A stretch of DNA of 64,000 bases from an uncultured Collinsella sp. GTDB lineage: Bacteria > Actinomycetota > Coriobacteriia > Coriobacteriales > Coriobacteriaceae. Of this stretch, positions 26,332-34,182 are shown piece by piece. The DNA lies in assembly GCA_902491395.1 (NCBI GenBank), contig CABUHO010000006.1, forward strand, positions 1 through 64,000, given 5' to 3'. The position numbers and the translations under genes are program-made. The notes under the pieces are model-generated. The model ran no database searches. It saw only the letters and a program-made list of their open reading frames with translations, and was not told the origin of the DNA. Position 1 is the stretch's first letter. Every line of letters starts with the position of its first letter.

Positions 26332-26407
26332 GGGCGATTGGCGCAACGGTTAGCGCAGGTGCTTTACACGCACAAGGCTGGGGGTTCGAATCCCTCATCG
26401 CCCACCA
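26332..26407 (+). tRNA. tRNA-Val (anticodon TAC)
   Basis: 76 nt including encoded CCA. Acceptor stem GGGCGAT/ATCGCCC with G-C ends, anticodon loop TTTACAC (anticodon TAC) and T-arm GGGGTTCGAATCCC. The last 17 nt are repeated exactly at two places in the tandem array downstream. Confidence 0.93.
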
Positions 26408-26418
26408 TTTGTTTGATA

Positions 26419-26447
26419 ACGGTTCTCGAAAGGGGACCGTTTTTGTT
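26419..26447 (+). terminator. terminator of tRNA-Val
   Basis: 9-bp stem (419-427 with 432-440, two G-U pairs) closed by a GAAA tetraloop and followed by TTTTGTTT. Confidence 0.85.
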
Positions 26448-26464
26448 TGGGCACCTCGCAGAGG

Positions 26465-26940
26465 GATTCGAACCCGTCAGGGTGCGGAGCTGAGGAAACG
26501 CGCAAGCGTTTTCCAGCGAAGCACGCAAGGCGCGAAGCGCCGCAGCGGAAGCGGGCGGCGAAGCCGCACGCGACATCCCTCATCGCCCACCACTCGAACT
26601 GATAGGCTTCCAGCAATGGGAGCCTTTCGTTTTTGAGCCCATCCCAAAGGGATTCGAACCCGCAAGGGTGCGGAGCTGAGGAAACGCGCAAGCGTTTTCC
26701 AGCGAAGCACGCAAGGCGCGAAGCGCCGCAGCGGAAGCGGGCGGCGAAGCCGCACGCGACATCCCTCATCGCCCACCACTCGAACTGATAGGCTTCCAGC
26801 AATGGGAGCCTTTCGTTTTTGAGCCCATCCCAAAGGGATTCGAACCCGCAAGGGTGCGGAGCTGAGGAAACGCGCAAGCGTTTTCCAGCGCAGCACGCGA
26901 GGGCCGAAGGCCCGAAGCGAGAGCGGGCGGCGAAATACGT
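26465..26940. repeat. 186-bp tandem repeat, three copies, with tRNA 3'-end fragments
   Basis: Period exactly 186 bp (landmarks at 26465, 26651 and 26837). Each unit opens with a T-arm in antisense, GGGATTCGAACCC, then a GC-rich run of small hairpins with GNRA-like loops (GCGCAAGCG, GGCGCGAAGCGCC, GCGGCGAAGCCGC). Units 1 and 2 then carry the last 17 nt of tRNA-Val and a terminator (26604-26634 and 26790-26820). Unit 3 breaks off near 26936 and has a changed hairpin, GGGCC/GGCCC for GGCGC/GCGCC, that still pairs. No gene is supported here. Confidence 0.85.
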
Positions 26941-26956
26941 CCTTGGCGAATGCCCC

Positions 26957-27174
26957 TGTGCAAAAAATGCCAAATATGAGTACTGCTACCATTTTAGTAG
27001 CAGGGTTTTCAAGGCCCCAGAGGGCAAATCGGACATTAAAACGACGGCCGACGGCCCAGATGGGTAGAATTACTGACTGTAATACTGGACATCTGTGGTT
27101 TAACTAACCTAAAGTCACCCAATTAATATGTTATACGATTAGTTACAGTACTCATATTTGCCACTTTTTGCACA
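26957..27174. mobile_element. MITE-like element with 29-bp inverted ends
   Basis: 218 bp bounded by inverted repeats of 29 bp (26957-26985 with 27146-27174, about 3 mismatches) that start TGTGCAAAAAA. The interior is AT-rich compared with the genome, has no coding sequence and contains small palindromes such as TGCTAC/GTAGCA. No clear target-site duplication is seen. No transposase in the window matches it. Confidence 0.6.
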
Positions 27175-27205
27175 CCGACCTTCCTAGTCAGCGTGAATCG
27201 ATAGC

Positions 27206-27266
27206 AAAAACGGGCTCCAGACCGCCGAATCGTGCCGCATATGGCACGTCCGCAGTCCGGAACCCG
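27206..27266 (-). terminator. terminator of the argCJBD operon
   Basis: Long imperfect stem (27211-27222 with 27255-27266) enclosing a CGTGCC/GGCACG hairpin, followed by UUUUU on the minus strand, about 25 nt after the argD stop. Confidence 0.85.
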
Positions 27267-27291
27267 GTCAAAATTGAGTTATTGCGCCGCG

Positions 27292-28575
27292 TTAGCCCAA
27301 GACACCCGACAGGATCTCGATCAGACTGTCCACGTCGGATTCCTCGCAGACGAGCGGCGGCAGGAAACGCAGCGTATGGGCACCCGTAGCGTTAATCACG
27401 GCACCGGCGGCCAGCGCGCGGGCAACAATATCATGCGCGTCGCCCGCGGCATCATCCAGGTCGCAGCCGAGCATCAAGCCGCGACCGCGCACATCGGTAA
27501 CATGCGGTAACTTGGCGAGTTTTGCCTCCATATAGGCGCCTACCTTGGCAGCGTGGTCGGCATAATCGCCGCGCACGAGCGCGGAGAGCGTCGCGGCACA
27601 CGCCGCGACGGCCAAGCAGCTACCGCCAAAGGTCGAGCCGTGGTCGCCCGGCTTAAACACGTCGGCAATCTCCTTCTTTGCCACGACGGCACCCATGGGC
27701 ACGCCATCAGCAATGCCCTTGGCAAGGCTCATGATGTCGGGTTCCACGCCATAGGTTTGGAATGCAAACGGCTTACCCGTGCGGAAGATGCCGCACTGGA
27801 CCTCGTCGGCGATAAGCACGGCGCCCACTTCGTGTGCCAGGTCACGCGCTGCCGCCATAAACTCCTCGGTCATGGGGTGCACGCCACTCTCACCCTGGAT
27901 CGGCTCGAGCATCACGGCACAAATTTCGCTCCCCAGCTGCTTAAAGATCGCACGCAGTTCATCGATATCGTTGGGCGTACAGGCCACAAAGCCACCCGGC
28001 AGCGGGCGGAAACTATCCTGCAGCCAATCCTGCATGGTGGCGGCAATGGTCTCGAGCGTACGGCCGTGGAAGCCGCCGCGCATGCACACGATAGTGTTGC
28101 CGCCGTTACCGGCACGCTTGGCGTACAGGCGCGCGAGCTTCATCGAGCCCTCGTTGGCCTCGGCGCCGGAGTTGGCAAAGAAGGTCTCCCACACCTGCTC
28201 GTCCGCAGCCGGGGCACCAAGAGCAGCTGCCGTAGTCTCATCGCCGGCGGCAATGGCATCGGCAAGCACGCGCGCACCATCTACGTCGTCGTTAGCAAGC
28301 TTGGACAGCAGCGCCGCGACCTGTCCGCGCTGCTCAATGTAGAAGTAATTGGAGACATGCATGAGCTTTTTGGTCTGTGCCTCGAGCGCCGAGAGCACAG
28401 CCGGGTCGCCATGACCCAGGCTGCACACGCCGATGCCGGCAAGAAAGTCGAGGTACTCACGGCCATCGTCGCCGGTGAGTTTCATGCCGTGGCCCTCGAC
28501 AAACTCGACCGGAGAGCGGCCAAAGGTATGCATAACGTAATGGGATTCAAGCGATTGCTGAGCTGCAAGTGACAT
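27292..28575 (-). CDS. argD: acetylornithine aminotransferase
   Basis: PLP enzyme that converts N-acetylglutamate semialdehyde to N-acetylornithine. 427 residues. The cofactor-binding segments ANSGAEANE and RGGFHGRTL, the aspartate of LIADEVQCGIFRTG and the Schiff-base lysine of SLAKGIADGVPMGA are present. A stretch around residues 95-128 (DVDGARVLADAIAAGDETTAAALGAP) looks like an insertion relative to typical ArgD. ATG preceded by GAAAGG. Last gene of argCJBD. Confidence 0.95.
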   Translation of the reverse strand: MSLAAQQSLESHYVMHTFGRSPVEFVEGHGMKLTGDDGREYLDFLAGIGVCSLGHGDPAVLSALEAQTKKLMHVSNYFYIEQRGQVAALLSKLANDDVDGARVLADAIAAGDETTAAALGAPAADEQVWETFFANSGAEANEGSMKLARLYAKRAGNGGNTIVCMRGGFHGRTLETIAATMQDWLQDSFRPLPGGFVACTPNDIDELRAIFKQLGSEICAVMLEPIQGESGVHPMTEEFMAAARDLAHEVGAVLIADEVQCGIFRTGKPFAFQTYGVEPDIMSLAKGIADGVPMGAVVAKKEIADVFKPGDHGSTFGGSCLAVAACAATLSALVRGDYADHAAKVGAYMEAKLAKLPHVTDVRGRGLMLGCDLDDAAGDAHDIVARALAAGAVINATGAHTLRFLPPLVCEESDVDSLIEILSGVLG

Positions 28576-28644
28576 GGGATGCCTTTCGTTGAGCGCCGGA
28601 CGGCGCAGGCCTATGGGTGCAGGAATGGGGCGGCTGCGGGTCAG

Positions 28645-29625
28645 TTAGACCGTCTGAAGCTTCTCGACCTCGTCAAGGTTCTCGGTCAGACGCGCAGCAA
28701 ACGTCGAAAGCGGATGCGGATGCGTATCGAACTCGTAAGCCGTCTCGGTGGAATGGATCACGGTACCGACGCCGGCGTCGGTCAGCAGCTCCAGCAGCAG
28801 CGAATGCGGCGTGGTACCGTTGATGATGTGAGCGCGAAATACGCCTCCGGCAAGCGCATCGACAGCAGCACGCAGCTTGGGAATCATGCCCTTATCGACC
28901 TCGCCGCCGTAGAGCATCTCATTGACCTCGTCGAGCGTCAGATTGGAGATAAGTGAATCCTTGTCGCTAAAGTCCTTGTACAGGCCGTCGACGTCGGTCA
29001 AAAAGATCGCCTTATGCGCATGCAGCGCCGCCGCAACGGCACCGGCGGCGGTATCGGCGTTGATGTTGAAGAAACCGCCGTCCTCCCCCGCCGCGACGGT
29101 AGCGATGACGGGGATGTACTCGCTATCGAGTAAGCGCTCGATATAGTCGGTGTTAACGTGCGTCACTTTGCCCACGCGACCGAGCTCGGGGTCGAGCGGC
29201 TCGGCGATGAGCGTGCCGGCGTCGCTGCCCGACACGCCCACAGCTAGGTTGCCGTGGTGGTTGATGGCGGCAACCAGCTCCTGGTTAACCTTGCCGCCCA
29301 GCACCTCGCGCACGATATCCATAGTCGCCGGCGTGGTCACGCGCTGGCCGTTCTTAAACTCGACGGGAATATCGTAATGGCTCAGCGCCTCGTTGATGGC
29401 CTTGCCGCCGCCGTGCACGATAACGGGGCGCATGCCGATGATCTTAAGCAGGACGATGTCGCTCATCACGTCGCGACGCAGCTGCTCGTCGACCATGGCG
29501 GCACCGCCGTACTTGATGACGACCGTCTTGCCGGTCAGGTTCTTAATCCACGGCAGTGCCTCAAACAGCAGCTGCGCGGTTGCTTCGTTGGATTCGCTCG
29601 AACGACAATCGCGTGCGAATTTCAT
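28645..29625 (-). CDS. argB: acetylglutamate kinase
   Basis: Phosphorylates N-acetylglutamate, the second step of arginine synthesis. 326 residues, with the ATP loop VIKYGGAAM, the substrate loop VHGGGKAIN and NINADTAAG near the nucleotide site. A tail of about 30 residues after the usual end (after GTVIHSTE) is an extension of unknown role. The N-terminal helix (SNEATAQLLFEALPWIKNLTGK) is the type seen in arginine-inhibited hexameric enzymes, so feedback control by arginine is likely. I chose the ATG at 29625 after GAGGCAG. Confidence 0.95.
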   Translation of the reverse strand: MKFARDCRSSESNEATAQLLFEALPWIKNLTGKTVVIKYGGAAMVDEQLRRDVMSDIVLLKIIGMRPVIVHGGGKAINEALSHYDIPVEFKNGQRVTTPATMDIVREVLGGKVNQELVAAINHHGNLAVGVSGSDAGTLIAEPLDPELGRVGKVTHVNTDYIERLLDSEYIPVIATVAAGEDGGFFNINADTAAGAVAAALHAHKAIFLTDVDGLYKDFSDKDSLISNLTLDEVNEMLYGGEVDKGMIPKLRAAVDALAGGVFRAHIINGTTPHSLLLELLTDAGVGTVIHSTETAYEFDTHPHPLSTFAARLTENLDEVEKLQTV

Positions 29626-29706
29626 AATCTGCCTCGTCTTTCGTATCGTTATCGCGCCGTGCTCCGCTGTCCGCAATCGCGGCAAGATGCGCAGCGTGCC
29701 TGGAAT

Positions 29707-30975
29707 CTAGGAACGGTAGTCGCCGTTGATGGAGATGTACTCATGCGTGAGGTCGCAGGTCCACACGGTCGTTGCCGCGTCGCCTGCGCCCAGGTCGGCC
29801 GAGATCACGATCTCGGGCGCCTCAAAACGTCGTAGAGCCTCGTCCTCGTCAAAGGGAACAGTCAGACCGTCGCGACAGACAGGCATGCCCATCATGTCGA
29901 TGGAAACGTCTTCCTGATTAAACTTCACACCGCACTTGCCCAGCGCCATAGCAACGCGGCCCCAGTTGCAGTCGTGGCCGGCGATGCAGGTCTTAACGAG
30001 CGGCGAGTTGGCAACGGCACGGGCGGCGACATCGGCCTCCTCGTCGTTAGCGGCGCCGGTGACGTTGACCGTCACGAGTTTCGATGCACCCTCGCCATCG
30101 GCCGCGATGTTGCGCGCTAGGCTCTCGCACACCTCGTGTACGGCAAACGCCAACTCGTCAAAGGCATCGGAGCCCTCGACGATAGGCTCGGCATCTGCGG
30201 CAGCGACGCCGGAGGCAAGCATGATGCAGGTGTCGTTGGTCGAGGTGTCGGAATCGACCGTTACCTTGTTAAAGGTCTGCTTGACGGTCGAGAGCAGCAG
30301 GGCATGAAGTGCCGCAGGCTCGACGGGGGCATCGGTGGTGATAACTGCGATCATGGTGGCCATGTTGGGCATGATCATGCCCGAGCCCTTGCACATTCCG
30401 CCTACCGTATAGACATTGCCCGCATGACCCGCAGCCTCACTGACGTAGGATACGGCGTACTCCTTGGAGTGCGTGTCGGTCGTCATAATGGCGCGAGCGG
30501 CATCGGCGCCACCGTGGGCGGAGAGCGCCTCGTAGGCAGCAGGAATGGCGGTCTCAAACGTGTCGATCGGCAGAATCTGGCCAATCACACCCGTGGAGGC
30601 AACCAGAATCTGCTGGGGCTCGCAGCCGATGACCTGCGATGCGATGCTGCACGTCTCGCGCGCGCATGCAAGGCCGGTCTCACCCGTGGCGGCGTTGGCA
30701 TTGCCAGAGTTGACCGAAACGCCGGCGATGATACCGTAGCCCTTGTCGGCACCGCCCAGGTTGGCACGGCTCACCTGCACGGGCGCCGCGCAAAAGCGAT
30801 TGGTGGTAAACACGCCGGCACCGGGACAGGGTTTATCGGGCACGACGAGCGCGTAATCCAGACGCTCGGGGTTCTTGCGGAACCCCGCGTGGATGCCTGC
30901 GGCTTTAAAACCAGCCGCAGCCGTAACGCCACCCTCGACGGCGCGAATCTTGATATCAAACAGCTCGGTATTCAT
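29707..30975 (-). CDS. argJ: bifunctional glutamate N-acetyltransferase/ornithine acetyltransferase
   Basis: Transfers the acetyl group from N-acetylornithine to glutamate, so the pathway recycles acetate; some members also use acetyl-CoA. 422 residues. The precursor cleaves itself at KGSGMIMPNMATM, just before Thr207, which becomes the catalytic nucleophile of the beta chain. The C-terminus HEYISINGDYRS is characteristic. ATG follows GGAGTC at about 9 nt. Second gene of argCJBD, 136 nt after argC with a small GAGTGG/CCACTC hairpin between. Confidence 0.95.
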   Translation of the reverse strand: MNTELFDIKIRAVEGGVTAAAGFKAAGIHAGFRKNPERLDYALVVPDKPCPGAGVFTTNRFCAAPVQVSRANLGGADKGYGIIAGVSVNSGNANAATGETGLACARETCSIASQVIGCEPQQILVASTGVIGQILPIDTFETAIPAAYEALSAHGGADAARAIMTTDTHSKEYAVSYVSEAAGHAGNVYTVGGMCKGSGMIMPNMATMIAVITTDAPVEPAALHALLLSTVKQTFNKVTVDSDTSTNDTCIMLASGVAAADAEPIVEGSDAFDELAFAVHEVCESLARNIAADGEGASKLVTVNVTGAANDEEADVAARAVANSPLVKTCIAGHDCNWGRVAMALGKCGVKFNQEDVSIDMMGMPVCRDGLTVPFDEDEALRRFEAPEIVISADLGAGDAATTVWTCDLTHEYISINGDYRS

Positions 30976-31111
30976 CGTCTTTATGACTCCTTATGTCAAA
31001 CAAAAAAAGCGGACATCGGTTGGTGCGCCATGCCAGTCGTGATCGTGAGACCAGCTTAAGAGTGGCGCCCCACTCGATGCCCGACTACCAAATCGTTAAC
31101 AATCGAATGTG

Positions 31112-32182
31112 CTACACCGGGCACGCCACTGTGGGCAAGCCTCGTCGCTCGTCAAAGCCAAAGACGATATTGGCGCACTGGACCGCTTGGCCCGCAGCGC
31201 CCTTGCACAGATTGTCGATGGCGCCCGTCGCAACCAGCACGCCCGCGCGCTTGTTGAGCGCGAGGCCAATCTGGGCAGCGTTGGTGCCGACGACCGAAGC
31301 CGTCTTGGGCTGCTGGCCGGCATCGAGCACGCGCACAAAGGTGCGACCGGCATAGAACTGCTTGTAATAGTCGACAACGTCCTCAAGAGCCAAGGAGTCG
31401 ATGGCCTGCAGCGCGAGCGGCATCGTCACCGTGGAGAGCAGACCACGCTTGAGCGGTGCCAGGTGCGGGGTAAAGACGACGCGATCGGTCAGGCCAAGGA
31501 TTTGCTCGATTTCGGGCGTGTGACGATGTTTACCCACGCCGTAGGCCTCCAAGTTCTCGTCGGCGCTGCAAAAATGGGTGCGGGCGTTGCAGGACTTACC
31601 GGCGCCCGTCACGCCGCTGATGGCATCGACGATCACAGGGCCACCTTGGGCAACCCAGCCGGCGCGCACGGCGGGCGCGGCGGCAAGGCTCGTTGCGGTG
31701 GGATAGCAACCGGCGCAGGCGACCAGCACGGGTTTGCCGTCGGCATGGTCGGATGCGGCGGTCTCCAAGTCCTGGCAGAACAGCTCGGGCAAACCGAAGG
31801 CACGCGTCTTGAGCAGCTCGGGGCTCGTATGCTCGGCGGCATACCATGTCTCAAAGACGGACGCGTCGTTCAGACGGTAGTCGGCCGAAAGATCAAAGCA
31901 GGAGACGCCCGATGCAAGCAGCGCGGGCACCTGTGCCATGGCGGCGGTGTGCGGCACGGCCAAAAAGACAGCGTCGCAGGATTTAAGCTCGGGAGCATCG
32001 TGCGTCGTGAAGACAAGATCGCTCACGCCAGCAAAGCTCGGATACACCGCGGACAGCGGCTGGCCGGCATCGGCGTTGGACGTAATGGCAACAAGTTCAA
32101 ACTCGGGATGACCGAGCACGAGGCGAATGAGCTCGGCTCCGGCATATCCAGCCGCGCCGACGATTCCAACCTTCAAAGACAT
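31112..32182 (-). CDS. argC: N-acetyl-gamma-glutamyl-phosphate reductase
   Basis: Third step of arginine synthesis: NADPH-dependent reduction of acetylglutamyl phosphate. 356 residues. The Rossmann start GIVGAAGYAGAEL, the nucleophilic cysteine in CAGCYPT and GKHRHTPEIEQ are all intact. ATG preceded by AAGGAG. First gene of the operon; a candidate ARG box lies about 110-120 nt upstream. Confidence 0.96.
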   Translation of the reverse strand: MSLKVGIVGAAGYAGAELIRLVLGHPEFELVAITSNADAGQPLSAVYPSFAGVSDLVFTTHDAPELKSCDAVFLAVPHTAAMAQVPALLASGVSCFDLSADYRLNDASVFETWYAAEHTSPELLKTRAFGLPELFCQDLETAASDHADGKPVLVACAGCYPTATSLAAAPAVRAGWVAQGGPVIVDAISGVTGAGKSCNARTHFCSADENLEAYGVGKHRHTPEIEQILGLTDRVVFTPHLAPLKRGLLSTVTMPLALQAIDSLALEDVVDYYKQFYAGRTFVRVLDAGQQPKTASVVGTNAAQIGLALNKRAGVLVATGAIDNLCKGAAGQAVQCANIVFGFDERRGLPTVACPV

Positions 32183-32288
32183 ATCAGACTCCTTGTCTGC
32201 GATTTATGCACCGATGCGCATTTCGCAGCGGTAGTTATGAAGTGGGTTGAAACTTTAGCACCAAAAGATGCATTAACACGTAAATGGC

Positions 32289-32304
32289 TTGCATATTCAT
32301 GCAT
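32289..32304. promoter_or_regulatory. candidate ARG box (ArgR operator)
   Basis: TTGCAT, four bases, ATGCAT: a palindrome of the kind bound by actinobacterial ArgR. It lies about 107 nt upstream of argC. TGCATT is also present at 32270-32275 as a possible second half-site. argR is not in the window. Confidence 0.5.
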
Positions 32305-32348
32305 TGAAACATTCCCGACACATTCGATTGAAGGAATTGACAAATAGA

Positions 32349-32402
32349 GCGGGCCCCGTATTGACCGACGCTCCTAACGGCGCCGGGCAATACGGGGCCC
32401 GC
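32349..32402 (-). terminator. perfect 15-bp hairpin after the PPOX genes
   Basis: GCGGGCCCCGTATTG pairs perfectly with 32388-32402 across a 24-nt loop. No real U-tract follows, so it may be a stabilising 3' hairpin rather than a strong terminator. Confidence 0.6.
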
Positions 32403-32439
32403 CCATGCGAAAACCAAGTTGTTAGGATGAGCCGGTTGG

Positions 32440-32850
32440 CTAGAGCTCGACCGGCACCCATTCGTCGTGATTGCAGATAAAAGCCTCGGGATCCTCGACG
32501 CTAAAGAAGACGAGCGTGGGGTCGTTAGGCCCCTCATAGTGCTCGCCCAGGCGCTCTAGATGCTTCCACCCGGCTTCGCGCATTTCGTCTAAAGCCCGGT
32601 CATCCAAGCCAGCGCGCCCGCGCAAGATGAGCCAGCCATGGCCCGGCCACCAACTCGTGGCCTCAAAGCGCTGGTTTTGCAGCAGCTCCTGCCACACATC
32701 TTTAGTGCGCGCTGTCACAAACCACAGCTTGCCGTCCTGAATCTGTGCAAACGAGAACGGACGCACATGTGGCTGCCCGTCCACGCTCGTCGCCAGATAC
32801 CACGCCGGCACCGACGTCAGATACTCCAGCACCGTATTCAATCCGTCCAC
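32440..32850 (-). CDS. pyridoxamine 5'-phosphate oxidase-like FMN-binding protein (paralogue 2)
   Basis: 136-residue split-barrel protein of the PPOX family, a flavin-binding fold found in many small reductases. VPAWYLATSVDGQPHVRPFSF and LWFVTARTKDVWQEL are the fold's first strands and flavin-phosphate region. I chose the GTG at 32850, which has an ideal AGGAGG five bases upstream, over an upstream TTG. It lies 54 nt after a paralogue with the same architecture and about one third to one half identity by eye. The reaction is unknown; the family does not imply vitamin B6 synthesis. Confidence 0.8.
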   Translation of the reverse strand: MDGLNTVLEYLTSVPAWYLATSVDGQPHVRPFSFAQIQDGKLWFVTARTKDVWQELLQNQRFEATSWWPGHGWLILRGRAGLDDRALDEMREAGWKHLERLGEHYEGPNDPTLVFFSVEDPEAFICNHDEWVPVEL

Positions 32851-32904
32851 GTTTCCTCCTGTCGCTCGATCAGTCTTTTTGGAATGGGTAGTCAATTTGG
32901 GAAA

Positions 32905-33351
32905 TTAGAGCTCAAGGAGCTCTTCGCTGCCGTCGATATCGCAGAATCGCGCGGCGATGTTGCGGACCGAGAAAAACGCAAGGCGACCGTCGTTGGCGCT
33001 CTCGTGATTCTCGCCGATGCCCACCATGTGCTTAAAGCCTGCCTGGCGCACCTTGTCGCTCACGACTGCATCATCCTCGAGCGCGGCCTCGCCAGTTAAC
33101 ACGATCCAGCACTCCCCCGGCTTCCAGCCCGAGAGCTCAAACTTGGGATTCGCACTCAGCTCCGCCCACACATCCTTGTCGCGCGACGTGCAAAACCACA
33201 ACTTACCGCCATCGACCATGGCAAACGAAAACGGCCTCACGCGGGGCTGATGCCCGTCGGCCACATCGGTCGTGGCCAGATACCACGCCGGAATGCGCCT
33301 GAGATACGAGCAGGCGCGCTCAAGCTGAGCTGTGCGGTCGTTGTCGGTCAT
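32905..33351 (-). CDS. pyridoxamine 5'-phosphate oxidase-like FMN-binding protein (paralogue 1)
   Basis: 148-residue PPOX-fold protein. IPAWYLATTDVADGHQPRVRPFSFAMVDGGKLWFC matches the flavin-binding barrel, and the C-terminus (FFSVRNIAARFCDIDGSEELLEL) parallels the neighbour's VFFSVEDPEAFICNHDEWVPVEL, so the two arose by tandem duplication. ATG preceded by GGGGTC. About 30 nt separates it from ecfT upstream, so it may be the tail of the riboflavin transport operon; that would fit a flavin-binding product, but it is inference. Confidence 0.8.
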   Translation of the reverse strand: MTDNDRTAQLERACSYLRRIPAWYLATTDVADGHQPRVRPFSFAMVDGGKLWFCTSRDKDVWAELSANPKFELSGWKPGECWIVLTGEAALEDDAVVSDKVRQAGFKHMVGIGENHESANDGRLAFFSVRNIAARFCDIDGSEELLEL

Positions 33352-33381
33352 AGGGACCCCTTTCTTGCGCTCGAATCGCGC

Positions 33382-34182
33382 CTAAACAAGTTGAAGGTTG
33401 ATGACGATGACACACGCGAGCAGCAGCGCCGTCACCACCGCAGCCAGCGCATCCCCGCGGCGAAATGCAAGCGCATGCAGGCGCGTGCGGCCCTGCTCGC
33501 CGTGATAGCAGCGTGCATCCATGGCAGCAGACAGCGTCTCGGCATGGCGGAACACACCCGTGAACAGCGGGATCGCCACACTGCCGAGCATGCGCACGCC
33601 GCCGAGCGGGCCTCCCGTCACGCGCGCACCGCGACTCGCCTGCGCATCGGCCGTCTGCTTCATCTCGGTGGCAAACTGCGGCATAAAGCGCAGCGCGATA
33701 CCCATGATCATGCCGAGCTCGTGTGCAGGAAGTCCCACACGCGCAAACGGTGCGAGCAGACGCTCAAAGCCCGCGGTGAGGTCGAGCGTGGGCGTGGTGA
33801 GCGTAATGGCGCTCATGCCGGCCATCATCAAGCTCAGGCGGCACGCCATAAAGGCGGCGGAATGCAGCGAGCCCTCGCTTATCTGCAAAAAGCCAAGCTG
33901 CCACAGAATGCGCCCGCCCTGGTCGGAAAACAGGTTGAGCACTGCGACCACCACGACAATTGCCAGCAGCGGCGCCATCGACGACAGAACGCGACGAACC
34001 GGCACCCGAGACACGGCATAGATCAGCACGACGAAAATTGCGACCGGTGCCAGTCCGCGGAAGCCGCTGACCGTAAGCGTCGTGATCAAAAACACAAAAC
34101 CCAAGAGCAACTTGGTTCTCGGGTCCAGGCGGTGGATTGCACTATCGCCGGGATAGTAGCTGCCAAACGAAAACGCCTCCAT
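33382..34182 (-). CDS. ecfT: ECF transporter transmembrane protein EcfT
   Basis: Membrane coupling subunit of an energy-coupling-factor vitamin transporter, 266 residues with several hydrophobic helices. The two Ala-Arg-Gly-like coupling motifs that dock to the ATPases are seen as QASRGAR and DARCYHG. Its ATG overlaps the stop of the ATPase gene (TAATG), so translation is coupled. Together with the fused ATPase and RibU it forms a complete dedicated transporter for riboflavin. Confidence 0.92.
   Translation of the reverse strand: MEAFSFGSYYPGDSAIHRLDPRTKLLLGFVFLITTLTVSGFRGLAPVAIFVVLIYAVSRVPVRRVLSSMAPLLAIVVVVAVLNLFSDQGGRILWQLGFLQISEGSLHSAAFMACRLSLMMAGMSAITLTTPTLDLTAGFERLLAPFARVGLPAHELGMIMGIALRFMPQFATEMKQTADAQASRGARVTGGPLGGVRMLGSVAIPLFTGVFRHAETLSAAMDARCYHGEQGRTRLHALAFRRGDALAAVVTALLLACVIVINLQLV

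Noticed and set aside
26395..26992. Minus-strand frames in the tRNA-Val repeat containing GDEGFEPP
   Set aside because: This peptide is the translation of antisense tRNA 3' sequence, a well-known spurious annotation; the frame only exists because the repeat unit is a multiple of three.
27168..27389. Small plus-strand frame over the argD terminator
   Set aside because: Overlaps the terminator and the argD 3' end in antisense; no start signal.
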